Of a stretch of DNA of 64,000 nucleotides, positions 11,400 through 21,125 are shown one piece after another. Below the pieces are notes generated by a model. It saw nothing but the letters and a program-made list of their open reading frames with translations. It was not told the origin of the DNA and did no database searches. Location: assembly GCF_900100275.1 (NCBI RefSeq), contig NZ_FNET01000001.1, positions 744,001 to 808,000 on the forward strand, read 5' to 3'. Both the position numbers and the translations under genes were made by a program. Source of the DNA: Lentzea albidocapillata subsp. violacea. Lineage in GTDB: Bacteria; Actinomycetota; Actinomycetes; Mycobacteriales; Pseudonocardiaceae. Position 1 is the first letter of the stretch. Each line of letters starts with the position of its first letter.

Positions 11400-12389
11400 T
11401 CATACCCGCGCGGCGACCAACTCACGCACGAGCACCAGTTCGCGGCGCTCCTCCAACGCGGGCGTCACGTACTCGACCAGGCCGTCCAGCAGCACGGTCG
11501 CGGGCACGCGGCACTCTCGCCACGGGTCGACCCCGACACCGTCGATGCCGTACCTGGACGCGGTCCACACGGCGGCGGCGAGCACGTCGTCGCGCACAGC
11601 GGGAGGTCCCGCGCCTTTCTGGACGTCCTCGTGGGCGGCGTGGACGAGAGCACGGGACAGTGCGGCTTGCAGCACCGCACCGCCGACCTCCGCGGCGGCG
11701 TCCGCCGCGCGGAACTCCACGGTCGGCAGCCGGGATGCCAGCCGCACCAGCCAGAACGACTGCGCCGCGTCCACGAGCGTTCCGCAGGTCACCATCCGGG
11801 CGACTTGGGCGTCGTAGTCCCGCGCGTCGCGGAACAGCGGAGGCACGCCCGAGCCGGGAAACCTCGACTGCAGCACCATCCGCCAGCTCGCGTAGCCGTG
11901 GCCGGACGAGTTGGCGGACAGCGCCAGCAGCGTCGGCAGCCACGGCCGCACGTGGTTCAGCACGGCCACCGCGGTCTCGCGGTCCGGCACACCGACGTGC
12001 ACGTGGCAGCCGCACGCCTCGTAGTCCTCGACGACGCCCGCGTACATGTCGAGGACGCGGTGGAACCGGGCGCCGTCCGCGATGACCGAGCGTGTCGCGG
12101 CTTCGACCGGCGTGCCACGGGAGATCAGCTCCACGCCTTCCGCACGGGCGGCGTCGGCGAGCGTCGCGCGGGCCTGCGTGAGCGCCTCACCCAGAGCGGC
12201 CACGCCGGTACACGGTCCGGTCGCGGCCTCCACCTGCGTTCCGGCCAGCTCCGCGTGGAACTTCGTCAGTTCGGTGTCCCGCACTCGCGCCAGCACGGCG
12301 TGCGCGCGCATCACCGTCCGCTGGGACGCAGCGTCGACGAGCAGAAACTCTTCTTCCACCCCAACGGTGTCAGCGCACGCATCCGGCAA
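11400..12389 (-). CDS. carboxylate-amine ligase, glutamate-cysteine ligase family 2 (second copy)
   Basis: A 329-residue GCS2-family ligase with [16 protein letters not shown] near the start and YEACGCHVHVGVPDRETA in the active-site region. It is clearly related to the enzyme at 2055 but diverged and shorter. I place the start at TTG 12389 because GGAGA lies 7 bases before it and the signature follows within nine residues; the frame continues upstream without homology. A GTTC-15-GGGTAC promoter precedes it. The iron-redox enzyme gene follows with almost no gap. Confidence 0.82.
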   Translation of the reverse strand: MPDACADTVGVEEEFLLVDAASQRTVMRAHAVLARVRDTELTKFHAELAGTQVEAATGPCTGVAALGEALTQARATLADAARAEGVELISRGTPVEAATRSVIADGARFHRVLDMYAGVVEDYEACGCHVHVGVPDRETAVAVLNHVRPWLPTLLALSANSSGHGYASWRMVLQSRFPGSGVPPLFRDARDYDAQVARMVTCGTLVDAAQSFWLVRLASRLPTVEFRAADAAAEVGGAVLQAALSRALVHAAHEDVQKGAGPPAVRDDVLAAAVWTASRYGIDGVGVDPWRECRVPATVLLDGLVEYVTPALEERRELVLVRELVAARV

Positions 12390-12419
12390 GTGCCCATCTC
12401 CGCTCTTCTGGACCTCGCC

Positions 12420-12469
12420 GCCCGAGTACCCGTGCGGGATAGGGGCGAACCACAACGGGGTACTCGGGC
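12420..12469. promoter_or_regulatory. divergent stress-sigma -10 elements forming a 12-base inverted repeat
   Basis: Arms GCCCGAGTACCC (12420-12431) and GGGTACTCGGGC (12458-12469) flank 26 bases between divergent genes. The left arm contains a minus-strand GGGTAC with GTTC 15 bases upstream (12450-12447). The right arm contains a plus-strand GGGTAC 10 bases before the ATG at 12474, but I see no clear -35 for it. Confidence 0.55.
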
Positions 12470-12473
12470 CGGT

Positions 12474-12866
12474 ATGGACGACAAGACGATCGAGGCGCTG
12501 GGCAAGCTCCGCAAGGCGCTGGAGACCACGGAACGCGCCCGTGGTCACCTGTACTCGTTCCACCAGCTCACCGGCACCGCCGACTTCGAGCTCGGTGACG
12601 CGGTCACGGCGCTGCGCGAGGCGGGGCACACCGACCACGCGAACCGCGTCCAACGCGAGCTGCTCGGCCGCAACGTCCTTCCTGGACGGTGGACCTTCCA
12701 GATCGTCGAGGACTACGACGACATGTACCACGACGTGTTCCGTGACGTCGAACGTGCCGTGCGGGACGACCTGGCGGACGGCGAGCGGCACGGTTTCGAG
12801 AAGCAGCTCAAGCGCGAGCGTCAGCGACTCAGTGCCGCCGCGTACTCAGAGAACACCGACCGGTGA
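12474..12866 (+). CDS. hypothetical protein, helical
   Basis: A 130-residue, highly charged protein (MDDKTIEALGKLRKALETTE at the start; FRDVERAVRDDLADGERHGF near the end) that looks entirely helical, with no signal peptide or membrane segment. I do not recognise a named family. It starts 10 bases after a GGGTAC element and is divergent from a GCS2-family gene, so stress-sigma control is likely. The larger open frame that contains it upstream is an antisense shadow. Confidence 0.75.
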   Translation: MDDKTIEALGKLRKALETTERARGHLYSFHQLTGTADFELGDAVTALREAGHTDHANRVQRELLGRNVLPGRWTFQIVEDYDDMYHDVFRDVERAVRDDLADGERHGFEKQLKRERQRLSAAAYSENTDR

Positions 12867-12925
12867 GCGAACACGTCTTTTCGGCCGTTTACACATCGAT
12901 CTCGGGAAAGTGACCTATCGGGTGA

Positions 12926-13714
<789 letters not shown>

Positions 13715-13718
13715 CGTC

Positions 13719-13754
13719 CGGCGCGGGGCCTGTCAGCTGACAGGTCCCGCGCCG
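13719..13754 (+). terminator. terminator after the Rpf-like gene
   Basis: An 18-base-pair stem (one G-T pair) with its centre at AGCT, followed by TTGTTC, lies 5 bases past the stop codon and before a convergent gene. Confidence 0.75.
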
Positions 13755-13770
13755 TTGTTCCTCAACGAGG

Positions 13771-14031
13771 TCACGGCCGGGTCGTGCCGGACGGCAGCGC
13801 GGCCACGACCTCGGACGGGGAGGAGTAGCGGCGGTGGGGCAGGTGGTGCAGCCGCCGGCGAAGGTCGGTACCGAGGTCGTGGACTTCGGCACAGATGACG
13901 ATGCGCACCTTGTCGGCCGGGTAGGACAGTTCGTCCAGCACCCGGCGCAACTCGGCCTCCCCGTCGTCCTCCGTGGTCTCCATGTCGGTCGAGTACCCAG
14001 CGTTGAACTGCGAAAACCAGCGCGGCCGCAC
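13771..14031 (-). CDS. DUF2795-like small protein
   Basis: An 86-residue protein. The segment LSYPADKVRIVICAEV, followed by LRRRLHHLPHRRYSSPSEV, fits the DUF2795 pattern of a YPAxK strand and an LPxRxYxSPxxV end. The function of the family is unknown. GTG 14031 is the first start after an in-frame stop; ATG 13983 is the alternative. It sits 27 bases downstream of the dehydratase gene and could be co-transcribed with it. Confidence 0.65.
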   Translation of the reverse strand: MRPRWFSQFNAGYSTDMETTEDDGEAELRRVLDELSYPADKVRIVICAEVHDLGTDLRRRLHHLPHRRYSSPSEVVAALPSGTTRP

Positions 14032-14058
14032 CGCGAAACCGTTGCGCGCGGCGGCATC

Positions 14059-15015
14059 CTAGGAGTTCGTCCAGCGGACCATGTCCGCGAACGTCACGTT
14101 CCCGCCGCACACCACGATGCCCAGCCGCGCGCCGGGACCGACCCGGTCGAGCACGGCGGGCGCCGCCGCCACCAGGCACCCGGCGGCGGGCTCCGCCCAC
14201 ACCTTCTGCGTCTCGGCCAGCGTGACCGACCCCCGCACGGCGTCCGCGTCGGACACCACCAGGACGTCCTCGACCAGCGCGACGGCGTGGTCGTACGTCA
14301 GCTGCGACACGTGCGGCGCCGAAAGGGTCGAGACGATCGACGTCGGCGCGATCTCCACCGGACCACCCGCGGCGAGTGCGCGGTGCATCGCGTCCGCGCC
14401 CTCGACCTCGACGCCCCACACGCGCACGCCGGGCACCAGCGCGTGGAACGCCGTCGCGACGCCCGCGACGAACCCGCCGCCGCCGATGCTCACCAGCACG
14501 TCGGTGACGTCCGGCGCGTCGGTCGCGAACTCCAGGCCCGCGGTGCCCTGCCCGGCGGCCACCACCGGGTCGTCGTAGGGGTGCACGAGCGTCGCGCCCG
14601 CCTCCACCAGGTCGTTCAGCAGCGCGAACGCCGCCGCCAGGCCGTCGGTGAGCCGCACGTCCGCACCGGCCGCCCGAGCGCGCTCGACCGAGCGCGCGGG
14701 CGCCGTGGAGGGCATCACGACGGTCGCCGCCACGCCGAGTTCATGCGCGGCGACGGCCAGCGCGATCCCGTGGTTGCCGCCGCTGACCCCGACCACACCG
14801 GCCGCCCGCGCCTCTGCGGACAGCGAGAGGATCTTCGCGAACGCGCCGCGCGTCTTGAACGAACCGCTGCGCTGCAACAGTTCCAGCTTCACCGTCGTCG
14901 GAACGCCCAGCAACGCGGACAGTCCCGGCGAGGGAAGCGTGGGTGTGCGCAGCACCCGTCCGTCGAGCACCTCGGCCGCGGCCCGGACGTCGTTGATGGT
15001 CAGCAGCTCCGCCAT
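14059..15015 (-). CDS. threonine/serine dehydratase-like PLP enzyme
   Basis: A 318-residue fold type II PLP enzyme. The Schiff-base lysine is in RSGSFKTRGAFAKI, the Asn/Gly loop is SGGNHGIALA and the phosphate-binding glycine run is VSIGGGGFVAG. It is the short catabolic type without a C-terminal ACT domain, so it is not feedback-regulated like IlvA. Probable reaction: deamination of threonine or serine to a 2-oxoacid; racemase or other lyase activity in this family cannot be excluded. Confidence 0.88.
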   Translation of the reverse strand: MAELLTINDVRAAAEVLDGRVLRTPTLPSPGLSALLGVPTTVKLELLQRSGSFKTRGAFAKILSLSAEARAAGVVGVSGGNHGIALAVAAHELGVAATVVMPSTAPARSVERARAAGADVRLTDGLAAAFALLNDLVEAGATLVHPYDDPVVAAGQGTAGLEFATDAPDVTDVLVSIGGGGFVAGVATAFHALVPGVRVWGVEVEGADAMHRALAAGGPVEIAPTSIVSTLSAPHVSQLTYDHAVALVEDVLVVSDADAVRGSVTLAETQKVWAEPAAGCLVAAAPAVLDRVGPGARLGIVVCGGNVTFADMVRWTNS

Positions 15016-15062
15016 GAAGCCAGCCTAGGGTGCTCCCAACCGCCACGGCATGCTGCGGCAGC

Positions 15063-15143
15063 GATCCGCAGAAGCTCCTTCAGGGTGGTCGTTGCATCCG
15101 TAGAAGCGGAACCTAAGATGGGGGAGTGCCGAATCTGCGGATC
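15063..15143. promoter_or_regulatory. candidate operator repeats before modA
   Basis: GATCCGCAGA (15063-15072) and its exact reverse complement TCTGCGGATC (15134-15143) bracket the promoter region. A third copy, CATCCGTAGA (15095-15104), matches 8 of 10. These may bind a molybdate-responsive or similar regulator. Confidence 0.5.
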
Positions 15144-15176
15144 GGCTGTGAAGTCGACCGCCGGGAGGCCGGGACC

Positions 15177-15947
15177 ATGTCCAGAATCGCGAACAGCGTG
15201 CTCGTGGGCGCCGCGCTGATGCTCGCGGGGTGCGGCTCCGGCGGCCAGGCGGCCACCGCGTCCGGGACCGTCACCGGTGACGTCACCGTGTTCGCGGCGG
15301 CGTCGCTGACCGAGACGTTCACCCGGCTGGGCGAGGACTTCGAGGAGGCCAACCCCGGCACGAAGGTCAGGTTCAACTTCGGCGGCAGTTCGGCGCTCGC
15401 GCAGCAGCTCGACCAGGGCGCGCCCGCCGACGTGTTCGCGAGCGCCGCCCCTGCGAACATGAAGCAGGTGACCGACACGAGGACGATCACGGACGCGCCG
15501 AGGACGTTCGCGCGGAACAAGCTCGCCATCGTGGTGCCGAAGGGCAACCCCGGCGGGATCTCGCGACTCGCGGACTTCGCCGACGCCGGCAGGAAGATCG
15601 CGCTGTGCGCGGAGCAGGTGCCGTGCGGTGCCGCGTCGCAGAAGGTCTTCGAGCTCGCCAAGGTCACGCCCGCGCCGGACACGCTGGAGCAGGACGTCAA
15701 GGCGGTGCTCACCAAGGTCTCGCTCGGCGAGGTCGACGGCGCGCTCGTCTACCGGACGGACGTGCGGGCCGCGGGCGACAAGGTCGAGGGCATCGAGTTC
15801 GCCGAGTCGGCGCAGGCGGTCAACGACTACCCGATCGCCCCGCTGGCCAAGGCACCCAATGCCGTGGCGGCCAAGGCCTTCGTGGACTTCGTGCTGTCCG
15901 GCGAGGGCCGTGCGGTGCTCAGCGCGGCGGGCTTCGACCACCCGTGA
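15177..15947 (+). CDS. modA: molybdate ABC transporter substrate-binding lipoprotein
   Basis: A 256-residue ModA. The signal peptide ends in a lipobox (LMLAGCGSGG), so it should be anchored outside the membrane. The mature protein opens with VTVFAAASLTETFTRLGEDF, the oxyanion-binding start of ModA proteins, followed by FNFGGSSALAQQL. I chose ATG 15177 after GGGAGG. The same frame is open back to GTG 15126, where the residues MPNLRIG resemble the beginning of the HTH regulator often found before modA. It overlaps modB as GTGA. Confidence 0.92.
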   Translation: MSRIANSVLVGAALMLAGCGSGGQAATASGTVTGDVTVFAAASLTETFTRLGEDFEEANPGTKVRFNFGGSSALAQQLDQGAPADVFASAAPANMKQVTDTRTITDAPRTFARNKLAIVVPKGNPGGISRLADFADAGRKIALCAEQVPCGAASQKVFELAKVTPAPDTLEQDVKAVLTKVSLGEVDGALVYRTDVRAAGDKVEGIEFAESAQAVNDYPIAPLAKAPNAVAAKAFVDFVLSGEGRAVLSAAGFDHP

Positions 15948-16741
15948 CGCGCAACCGAGTCCGCGGACGGCTGCCCGTCGTCCTCGTCCTGCCCGCCGTC
16001 ATCGGCCTGGCGTTCTTGCTGGTGCCGCTCGCCGGGCTGCTCATCAGGACCCCCTGGGCTTCACTGTCCACCTCGCTCAGTGCCGAAGTCGGTGAGGCGC
16101 TGCGGTTGTCGCTGATCTGCGCCTCGCTGGCGACGGTGCTGTGCCTGTTCCTCGGCATCCCGCTGGCCTGGCTGCTGGCTCGGTCCGGCCTGCCGGGACG
16201 GGGGTTCCTGCGCGCGCTCGTCACCGTGCCGCTCGTGCTGCCACCGGTCGTCGGCGGTGTCGCGCTGTTGCTGGTGCTGGGCCGGCGAGGGTTGATCGGC
16301 GAGCACCTCGACGCCTGGTTCGGCATCTCGCTGCCGTTCACCACCGCCGGGGTCGTCGTCGCGGAGGCGTTCGTGGCCATGCCGTTCCTGGTGATCTCGG
16401 TGGAGGGCGCGCTGCGAGCCGCCGATCCGCGTTACGAAGAAGCGGCGGCCACGCTGGGTGCGTCACGGTGGCTGACGTTCCGGCGGGTGACGCTGCCGTC
16501 GGTGCTGCCCGGCGTGGTGGCGGGGGCGGTGCTGTGCTGGGCGCGGGCGCTGGGGGAGTTCGGTGCGACGATCACGTTCGCGGGCAACTTCCCCGGCGAG
16601 ACGACGACCATGCCGCTCGCGGTCTACCTGGCCCTGGAAACGGATCCGGACGCGGCGATCGTGCTGAGCATCGTGCTGCTGCTGGTGTCCGTCGGTGTGC
16701 TGGCCGGTCTGCGCGACCGGTGGATCAGCGGGCCGACGTGA
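15944..16741 (+). CDS. modB: molybdate ABC transporter permease
   Basis: A 265-residue permease with about six membrane helices. The ABC-interacting EAA loop is visible in YEEAAATLGASRWLTFRRVT, and the conserved ARALGEFGATITFAGNF segment identifies ModB. The GTG start overlaps the modA stop, and its own stop overlaps the modC start, both as GTGA, so the three genes are translationally coupled. Confidence 0.93.
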   Translation: MTRNRVRGRLPVVLVLPAVIGLAFLLVPLAGLLIRTPWASLSTSLSAEVGEALRLSLICASLATVLCLFLGIPLAWLLARSGLPGRGFLRALVTVPLVLPPVVGGVALLLVLGRRGLIGEHLDAWFGISLPFTTAGVVVAEAFVAMPFLVISVEGALRAADPRYEEAAATLGASRWLTFRRVTLPSVLPGVVAGAVLCWARALGEFGATITFAGNFPGETTTMPLAVYLALETDPDAAIVLSIVLLLVSVGVLAGLRDRWISGPT

Positions 16742-17784
16742 CCCTGAAAGCGGACCTGCGCGTCACGCGCGGCACCTTCACTCTCGACCTCGGCCTGACC
16801 ATCGCACCGGGCGAGGTCGTCGCGCTGCTCGGCCCGAACGGTGCCGGCAAGTCGACCGCGCTCCGCGCCCTGGCAGGCCTGCTCCCGTTGACGTCAGGGC
16901 ACATTACCGTCGGTGAGTCCACATGGGACGGTGCGGACGCGTTCTTGCCCGCCGAAAAACGGCCGATCGGCGTGGTGTTCCAGGACTACCTGCTCTTCGC
17001 GCACATGTCCGCGCTGGAGAACGTCGCGTTCGGCCTCAGATCGCGTGGCACGCGCCGGCATGAGGCACGGGCCGAGGCGGCGCGCTGGCTCGGACGGGTC
17101 GGGCTGGACGGCTACGCGCAGACCAAGCCGCGTTCGTTGTCGGGCGGGCAGGCGCAACGGGTCGCTCTCGCTCGTGCTCTGGCCACCGGCCCAAGCCTGC
17201 TGCTGCTCGACGAACCGCTCGCCGCGCTGGACGCGAGCACCCGCCTGCAGGTCCGCTCGGAACTGGGCCGGCACCTCGCGGACTTCGGTGGCCACACGCT
17301 GCTGGTCACGCACGATCCGTTGGACGCCATGGTGCTGGCCGACCGGCTGATGATCCTGGAAGGCGGCCGTGCGGTGCAGACGGGGCCGCCGGCGGAGGTC
17401 GCCCGCCAGCCGCGCACCGACTACGTCGCCAACCTCGTCGGCCTGAACTTCTACCGCGGCACCGCAGCCGGCACCGAGGCCGGCCTGGACGGAGGCGGCA
17501 CGTTCACGATCCCGCGGCCCGTCGACGGACCGGTACACGTCGTGTTCCCGCCCAACGCGGTGAGCCTGCACGCCGAACGGCCGGGCGGAAGCCCGCGCAA
17601 CGTCTGGCCGGTCACGGTCGACGGGATCGAACAGCACGCGCACACCACCCGTGTCCGTCTGGACGGCGCGCCGAACGTGCTCGCGGACATCACCACGGCC
17701 ACGCTCGCCGACCTGCGGCTGCGTCCGGGAGACGCGTTGTGGGCGGCGGTGAAGGCGACCGAGGTCCACGTCTATCCGGCCTGA
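16738..17784 (+). CDS. modC: molybdate ABC transporter ATPase
   Basis: A 348-residue ATPase. Walker A is LLGPNGAGKSTALRAL, the signature is RSLSGGQAQRVALARAL, Walker B is LLLLDEPLAALD and the switch His is in LLVTHDPLD. A C-terminal TOBE-like domain follows from about residue 240, with poorly conserved early residues. It energises molybdate uptake by ModAB. The GTG start overlaps modB. Confidence 0.93.
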   Translation: MTLKADLRVTRGTFTLDLGLTIAPGEVVALLGPNGAGKSTALRALAGLLPLTSGHITVGESTWDGADAFLPAEKRPIGVVFQDYLLFAHMSALENVAFGLRSRGTRRHEARAEAARWLGRVGLDGYAQTKPRSLSGGQAQRVALARALATGPSLLLLDEPLAALDASTRLQVRSELGRHLADFGGHTLLVTHDPLDAMVLADRLMILEGGRAVQTGPPAEVARQPRTDYVANLVGLNFYRGTAAGTEAGLDGGGTFTIPRPVDGPVHVVFPPNAVSLHAERPGGSPRNVWPVTVDGIEQHAHTTRVRLDGAPNVLADITTATLADLRLRPGDALWAAVKATEVHVYPA

Positions 17785-17903
17785 ACCGCCCGCGCCCCGC
17801 GCCGAACTGCTCCGCCTGCGCGGCCGCAGTCCAGCGGCCATGTGATCCAAACCCCGCGGCACGACGGTGGCCGAGGCGGTGCGCCAGCGCTTACGGTGGA
17901 CGG

Positions 17904-18677
17904 GTGACGATCACAGCGGAGGTTGTGAGCCAGGCGGACGAGAAGATCCGGCGCCTGGAGTCCCAGCTGGTTCGCGAGTACGGCGACGTGCCACCGAGCC
18001 TCGTGCACGAGTGGATCGAACGGGCGCGGGCACGGTTCGGAGGTGCGCGGCTGCAGGACTACGTGCCGCTGTTCGTGGCTCGCGAGGTGCGGGCGTCGGC
18101 GCGGGCGTTCCCGGTTGAGGCGACGGCGGGAACGTTCCTGTCGACCTGGGCGCGCAACACCGCCCGCCGCCTGCTCGCCGACGAGCTGCCCCGTCGCTGG
18201 GCGCACACGGCCGGGGTGGCACGCCGTGCCGAACACGTGGCGCGCGTCCTGCCCGAAGAGGAACGCGAGCTGCTCGTCGCCGCGGCCTGGGTGCACGACA
18301 TCGGCTACGCCGCCGAGGTGAGCGACACCGGCCTGCACTCGCTCGACGGGGCCCGCTACCTGCGCAGGGCGGGCGTGTCGGAACGGATCTGCGGCCTGGT
18401 CGCGCACCACTCCGGCGCGGCGGCCGTGGCCGAGCTCATCGGGCTGGCAGACGCACTCGGGGAGTTCGCGGACAACCGCGGCCGCCTGCGGGACGCGCTC
18501 TGGTACTGCGACATGAGCACCGGTCCCGACGGCAGCCCGACGACGGTGCAGGGCAGGCTCGCCGAGATCCGGCAGCGAAGGGGACCGGACGACCCGGTGG
18601 TCCGCGCCCTCGCGATGAACGGCGACGAACGCCTCGCGGCGGTCCGGCGCACCCACCGGCTGCTGCGCCGGGCCTGA
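17904..18677 (+). CDS. HD-domain protein with N-terminal three-helix bundle
   Basis: A 257-residue protein in two parts. Residues 1-75 form a three-helix-bundle dimerisation-like region (EKIRRLESQLVREYGDVPPS). The rest is an HD phosphohydrolase domain with RRWAHTAGVARRAE, AAWVHDIGYAAE and LVAHHSGAAA, supplying the H...HD...H metal ligands. HD domains of this type hydrolyse phosphate esters or nucleotides; the substrate is unknown. GTG 17904 sits 8 bases after TTACGGT, the apparent leaderless -10. Confidence 0.85.
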   Translation: MTITAEVVSQADEKIRRLESQLVREYGDVPPSLVHEWIERARARFGGARLQDYVPLFVAREVRASARAFPVEATAGTFLSTWARNTARRLLADELPRRWAHTAGVARRAEHVARVLPEEERELLVAAAWVHDIGYAAEVSDTGLHSLDGARYLRRAGVSERICGLVAHHSGAAAVAELIGLADALGEFADNRGRLRDALWYCDMSTGPDGSPTTVQGRLAEIRQRRGPDDPVVRALAMNGDERLAAVRRTHRLLRRA

Positions 18678-18703
18678 GCCGGACGGTCGTCTACGGTGGC
18701 GGC

Positions 18704-20002
18704 ATGCTGGACCTGAGCCCACGGCCGGGCGACCTGGAGGCCATCGAAACCGCCTCGATCGACGAGTTGCGGGCGCTGCAACTCGAACGGCTGCAGTGGT
18801 CGGTCCGCCACGCCTACGAGAACGTGCCGCACTACCGCGCCTCCCTCGACGCCGGCGGTGTGCACCCCGACGACGTGAAGTCGCTGGCGGACCTGGCGAA
18901 GCTGCCCTTCACGGCCAAGGCCGACCTGCGGGACAACTACCCGTTCGGCATGTTCGCCGTTCCGCGCACCGAGGTCGCCCGCGTGCACGCCTCGTCGGGA
19001 ACGACCGGCAAGCCGACCGTCGTCGGCTACACGAAGGCCGACCTGGACACGTGGGCGAAGGTCATGGCGCGCAGCATCCGCGCGGCGGGCGGCCGGGCCG
19101 GGCACGTCCTGCACAACGCCTACGGCTACGGGCTGTTCACCGGCGGGCTCGGCGCGCACGCGGGCGCGGAACTGCTGGGCTGCACGGTGGTTCCGGTGTC
19201 CGGTGGCATGACCGAGCGCCAGGTCCAGCTGATCCGCGACTTCGAGCCGGACGTCATCATGGTGACGCCGTCGTACATGCTCTCGATCATCGACGAGATG
19301 GAGCGGCAGGGCGTCGATCCGCGCTCGACGTCGTTGAAGGTCGGCATCTTCGGCGCCGAGCCGTGGACGAACGACATGCGCCACGAGATGGAACGCCGCC
19401 TGGACATGCACGCGGTGGACATCTACGGGCTGTCCGAGGTGATCGGGCCGGGCGTGGCGAGTGAGTGCGTGGAGACCAAGGACGGCCTGCACGTCTGGGA
19501 GGACCACTTCTACCCGGAGATCATCGACCCGGTCACCGGCGAGGTGCTGCCCGACGGCGAGGAGGGCGAGCTCGTCTTCACCTCGCTGACCAAGCAGGCG
19601 ATGCCGATCATCCGCTACCGCACGCGTGACCTGACCCGCCTGCTGCCGGGCACGGCTCGGACCATGCGGCGGATCGAGAAGATCACCGGCCGCACCGACG
19701 ACATGATCATCCTGCGCGGCGTGAACCTGTTCCCGACCCAGATCGAGGAGCTGATCCTGCGCGTTCCCGCGCTGTCGCCGCACTTCCAGTGCGTGCTGAG
19801 CCGCACCGGCAACCTCGACGACCTGACCGTGCTCGTGGAGCACCGCGAGGACGCCGTGGCCGGCGGCGCGGGGGAGGAGCTGCGGCGGCTGGTGAAGAAC
19901 TCGATCGGCGTCACGGTCGCGGTGGACGTCGTCGCGCCGGGCGGGATCGAGCGGTCCGTCGGCAAGATGAAGCGGATCGTGGACCGCCGGCCGAAGCGCT
20001 GA
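18704..20002 (+). CDS. paaK: phenylacetate-CoA ligase-like adenylating enzyme
   Basis: A 432-residue ANL-family ligase of the PaaK type. It has the phosphate loop VHASSGTTGKPTVVGYT, the AYGYGLFTGGLG region, the adenine-binding IYGLSEVIGPG and the C-terminal hinge GRTDDMIILRGVNLFPTQIE. It should activate phenylacetate or a related aryl acid as the CoA thioester. It starts 7 bases after a TACGGT box. No other phenylacetate-degradation genes are nearby, so the pathway is uncertain; it might also serve the aromatic cluster at 53-61 kb. Confidence 0.9.
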   Translation: MLDLSPRPGDLEAIETASIDELRALQLERLQWSVRHAYENVPHYRASLDAGGVHPDDVKSLADLAKLPFTAKADLRDNYPFGMFAVPRTEVARVHASSGTTGKPTVVGYTKADLDTWAKVMARSIRAAGGRAGHVLHNAYGYGLFTGGLGAHAGAELLGCTVVPVSGGMTERQVQLIRDFEPDVIMVTPSYMLSIIDEMERQGVDPRSTSLKVGIFGAEPWTNDMRHEMERRLDMHAVDIYGLSEVIGPGVASECVETKDGLHVWEDHFYPEIIDPVTGEVLPDGEEGELVFTSLTKQAMPIIRYRTRDLTRLLPGTARTMRRIEKITGRTDDMIILRGVNLFPTQIEELILRVPALSPHFQCVLSRTGNLDDLTVLVEHREDAVAGGAGEELRRLVKNSIGVTVAVDVVAPGGIERSVGKMKRIVDRRPKR

Positions 20003-20034
20003 TCGGGGCGTGACGCACGAGGCACAGCATTTAC

Positions 20035-20053
20035 TTGAACATTGAACTATCTT
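20035..20053 (+). promoter_or_regulatory. direct TTGAAC repeat and -10 box
   Basis: TTGAAC occurs at 20035-20040 and 20042-20047, followed at once by TATCTT (20048-20053), 7 bases before the ATG at 20061. The repeat may bind a regulator over a leaderless promoter. Confidence 0.35.
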
Positions 20054-20060
20054 GGACGGC

Positions 20061-21083
20061 ATGAAGAAGATCGGTTTTCTGTCGTTCGGGCACTGGAGCG
20101 ACAGCCCGCACTCGCAGACGAGGTCGGCGGCCGACACGTTGCTGCAGTCGATCGACCTGGCCGTGGCCGCCGAGGAGCTCGGCGCGGACGGTGCCTACTT
20201 CCGCGTGCATCACTTCGCCCGCCAGCTCGCGTCGCCGTTCCCGCTGCTCGCCGCGATCGGTGCGAAGACCGACCGCATCGAGATCGGCACCGGCGTGATC
20301 GACATGCGCTACGAGAACCCGATGTACATGGCCGAGGACGCGGGCGCCGCCGACCTCATCGCCGGCGGCAGGCTGCAGCTCGGCATCTCGCGGGGATCGC
20401 CCGAGCAGGTCATCGACGGCTGGCGGCACTTCGGCTACGGACCCGGTGAGGGCGAGACCGACGCCGACATGGCCCGCATGCACGCCGAGCTGTTCCTGAA
20501 GGTGCTGGAGGGCGGCGGCTTCGCGGAGCCCCACCCGCGCCCGATGTTCCCGAACCCGCCCGGCCTGCTCCGCCTCGAACCGCACGCGCCGGGCCTGCGC
20601 GACCGGATCTGGTGGGGCGCGGGTTCCAACGGCACCGCCGCCTGGGCGGCCCAGCAGGGCATGAACCTGATGAGCTCCACCCTGAAGTTCGACGAGGGCG
20701 GCGCGCCGTTCCACGTGCAGCAGGCCGACCAGATCAGGGCGTTCCGCAAGGCCTGGACCGAGGCCGGCTGGGAGCACGAGCCGCGCGTCTCGGTGTCGCG
20801 CAGCATCTTCGCGCTCACCACGGACCTCGACCGCATGTACTTCGGCGGCGACGGCAAGAGCACCGACCAGGTCGGTTTCATCGACGGCCCGAACAAGGCG
20901 ATCTTCGGCCGTTCCTACGCGGCCGAGCCCGACGTGCTGGTCGAGCAGCTCGCGGGGGACGAGGCCATCGCCGAGGCGGACACGCTGCTGCTGACCGTGC
21001 CGAACCAGCTCGGCGTCGAGTTCAACGTGCACGTCCTGGAGAACATCCTGACGCACGTGGCACCGGCACTGGGCTGGCGCTGA
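20061..21083 (+). CDS. LLM-class flavin-dependent oxidoreductase
   Basis: A 340-residue luciferase-like TIM barrel that uses FMNH2 or F420. It shows MKKIGFLSFGHWSDS at the start, GADGAYFRVHHFARQLASPF, then KTDRIEIGTGVIDMRYENP and RLQLGISRGSPEQV. It could act as a monooxygenase or reductase; the substrate cannot be read from the sequence. I prefer ATG 20061 over the in-frame TTG 20052 because TATCTT lies at the expected -10 distance. Confidence 0.88.
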   Translation: MKKIGFLSFGHWSDSPHSQTRSAADTLLQSIDLAVAAEELGADGAYFRVHHFARQLASPFPLLAAIGAKTDRIEIGTGVIDMRYENPMYMAEDAGAADLIAGGRLQLGISRGSPEQVIDGWRHFGYGPGEGETDADMARMHAELFLKVLEGGGFAEPHPRPMFPNPPGLLRLEPHAPGLRDRIWWGAGSNGTAAWAAQQGMNLMSSTLKFDEGGAPFHVQQADQIRAFRKAWTEAGWEHEPRVSVSRSIFALTTDLDRMYFGGDGKSTDQVGFIDGPNKAIFGRSYAAEPDVLVEQLAGDEAIAEADTLLLTVPNQLGVEFNVHVLENILTHVAPALGWR

Positions 21084-21125
21084 CGGGTCAGCAATCTCTA
21101 TTGCTTCAGTGTTGACCAAAAAGAA

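Noticed and set aside
18704-20002. PaaK as part of a phenylacetate catabolic operon
   Set aside because: No paaABCDE or ring-opening genes are nearby; it stands between an HD protein and an LLM oxidoreductase.
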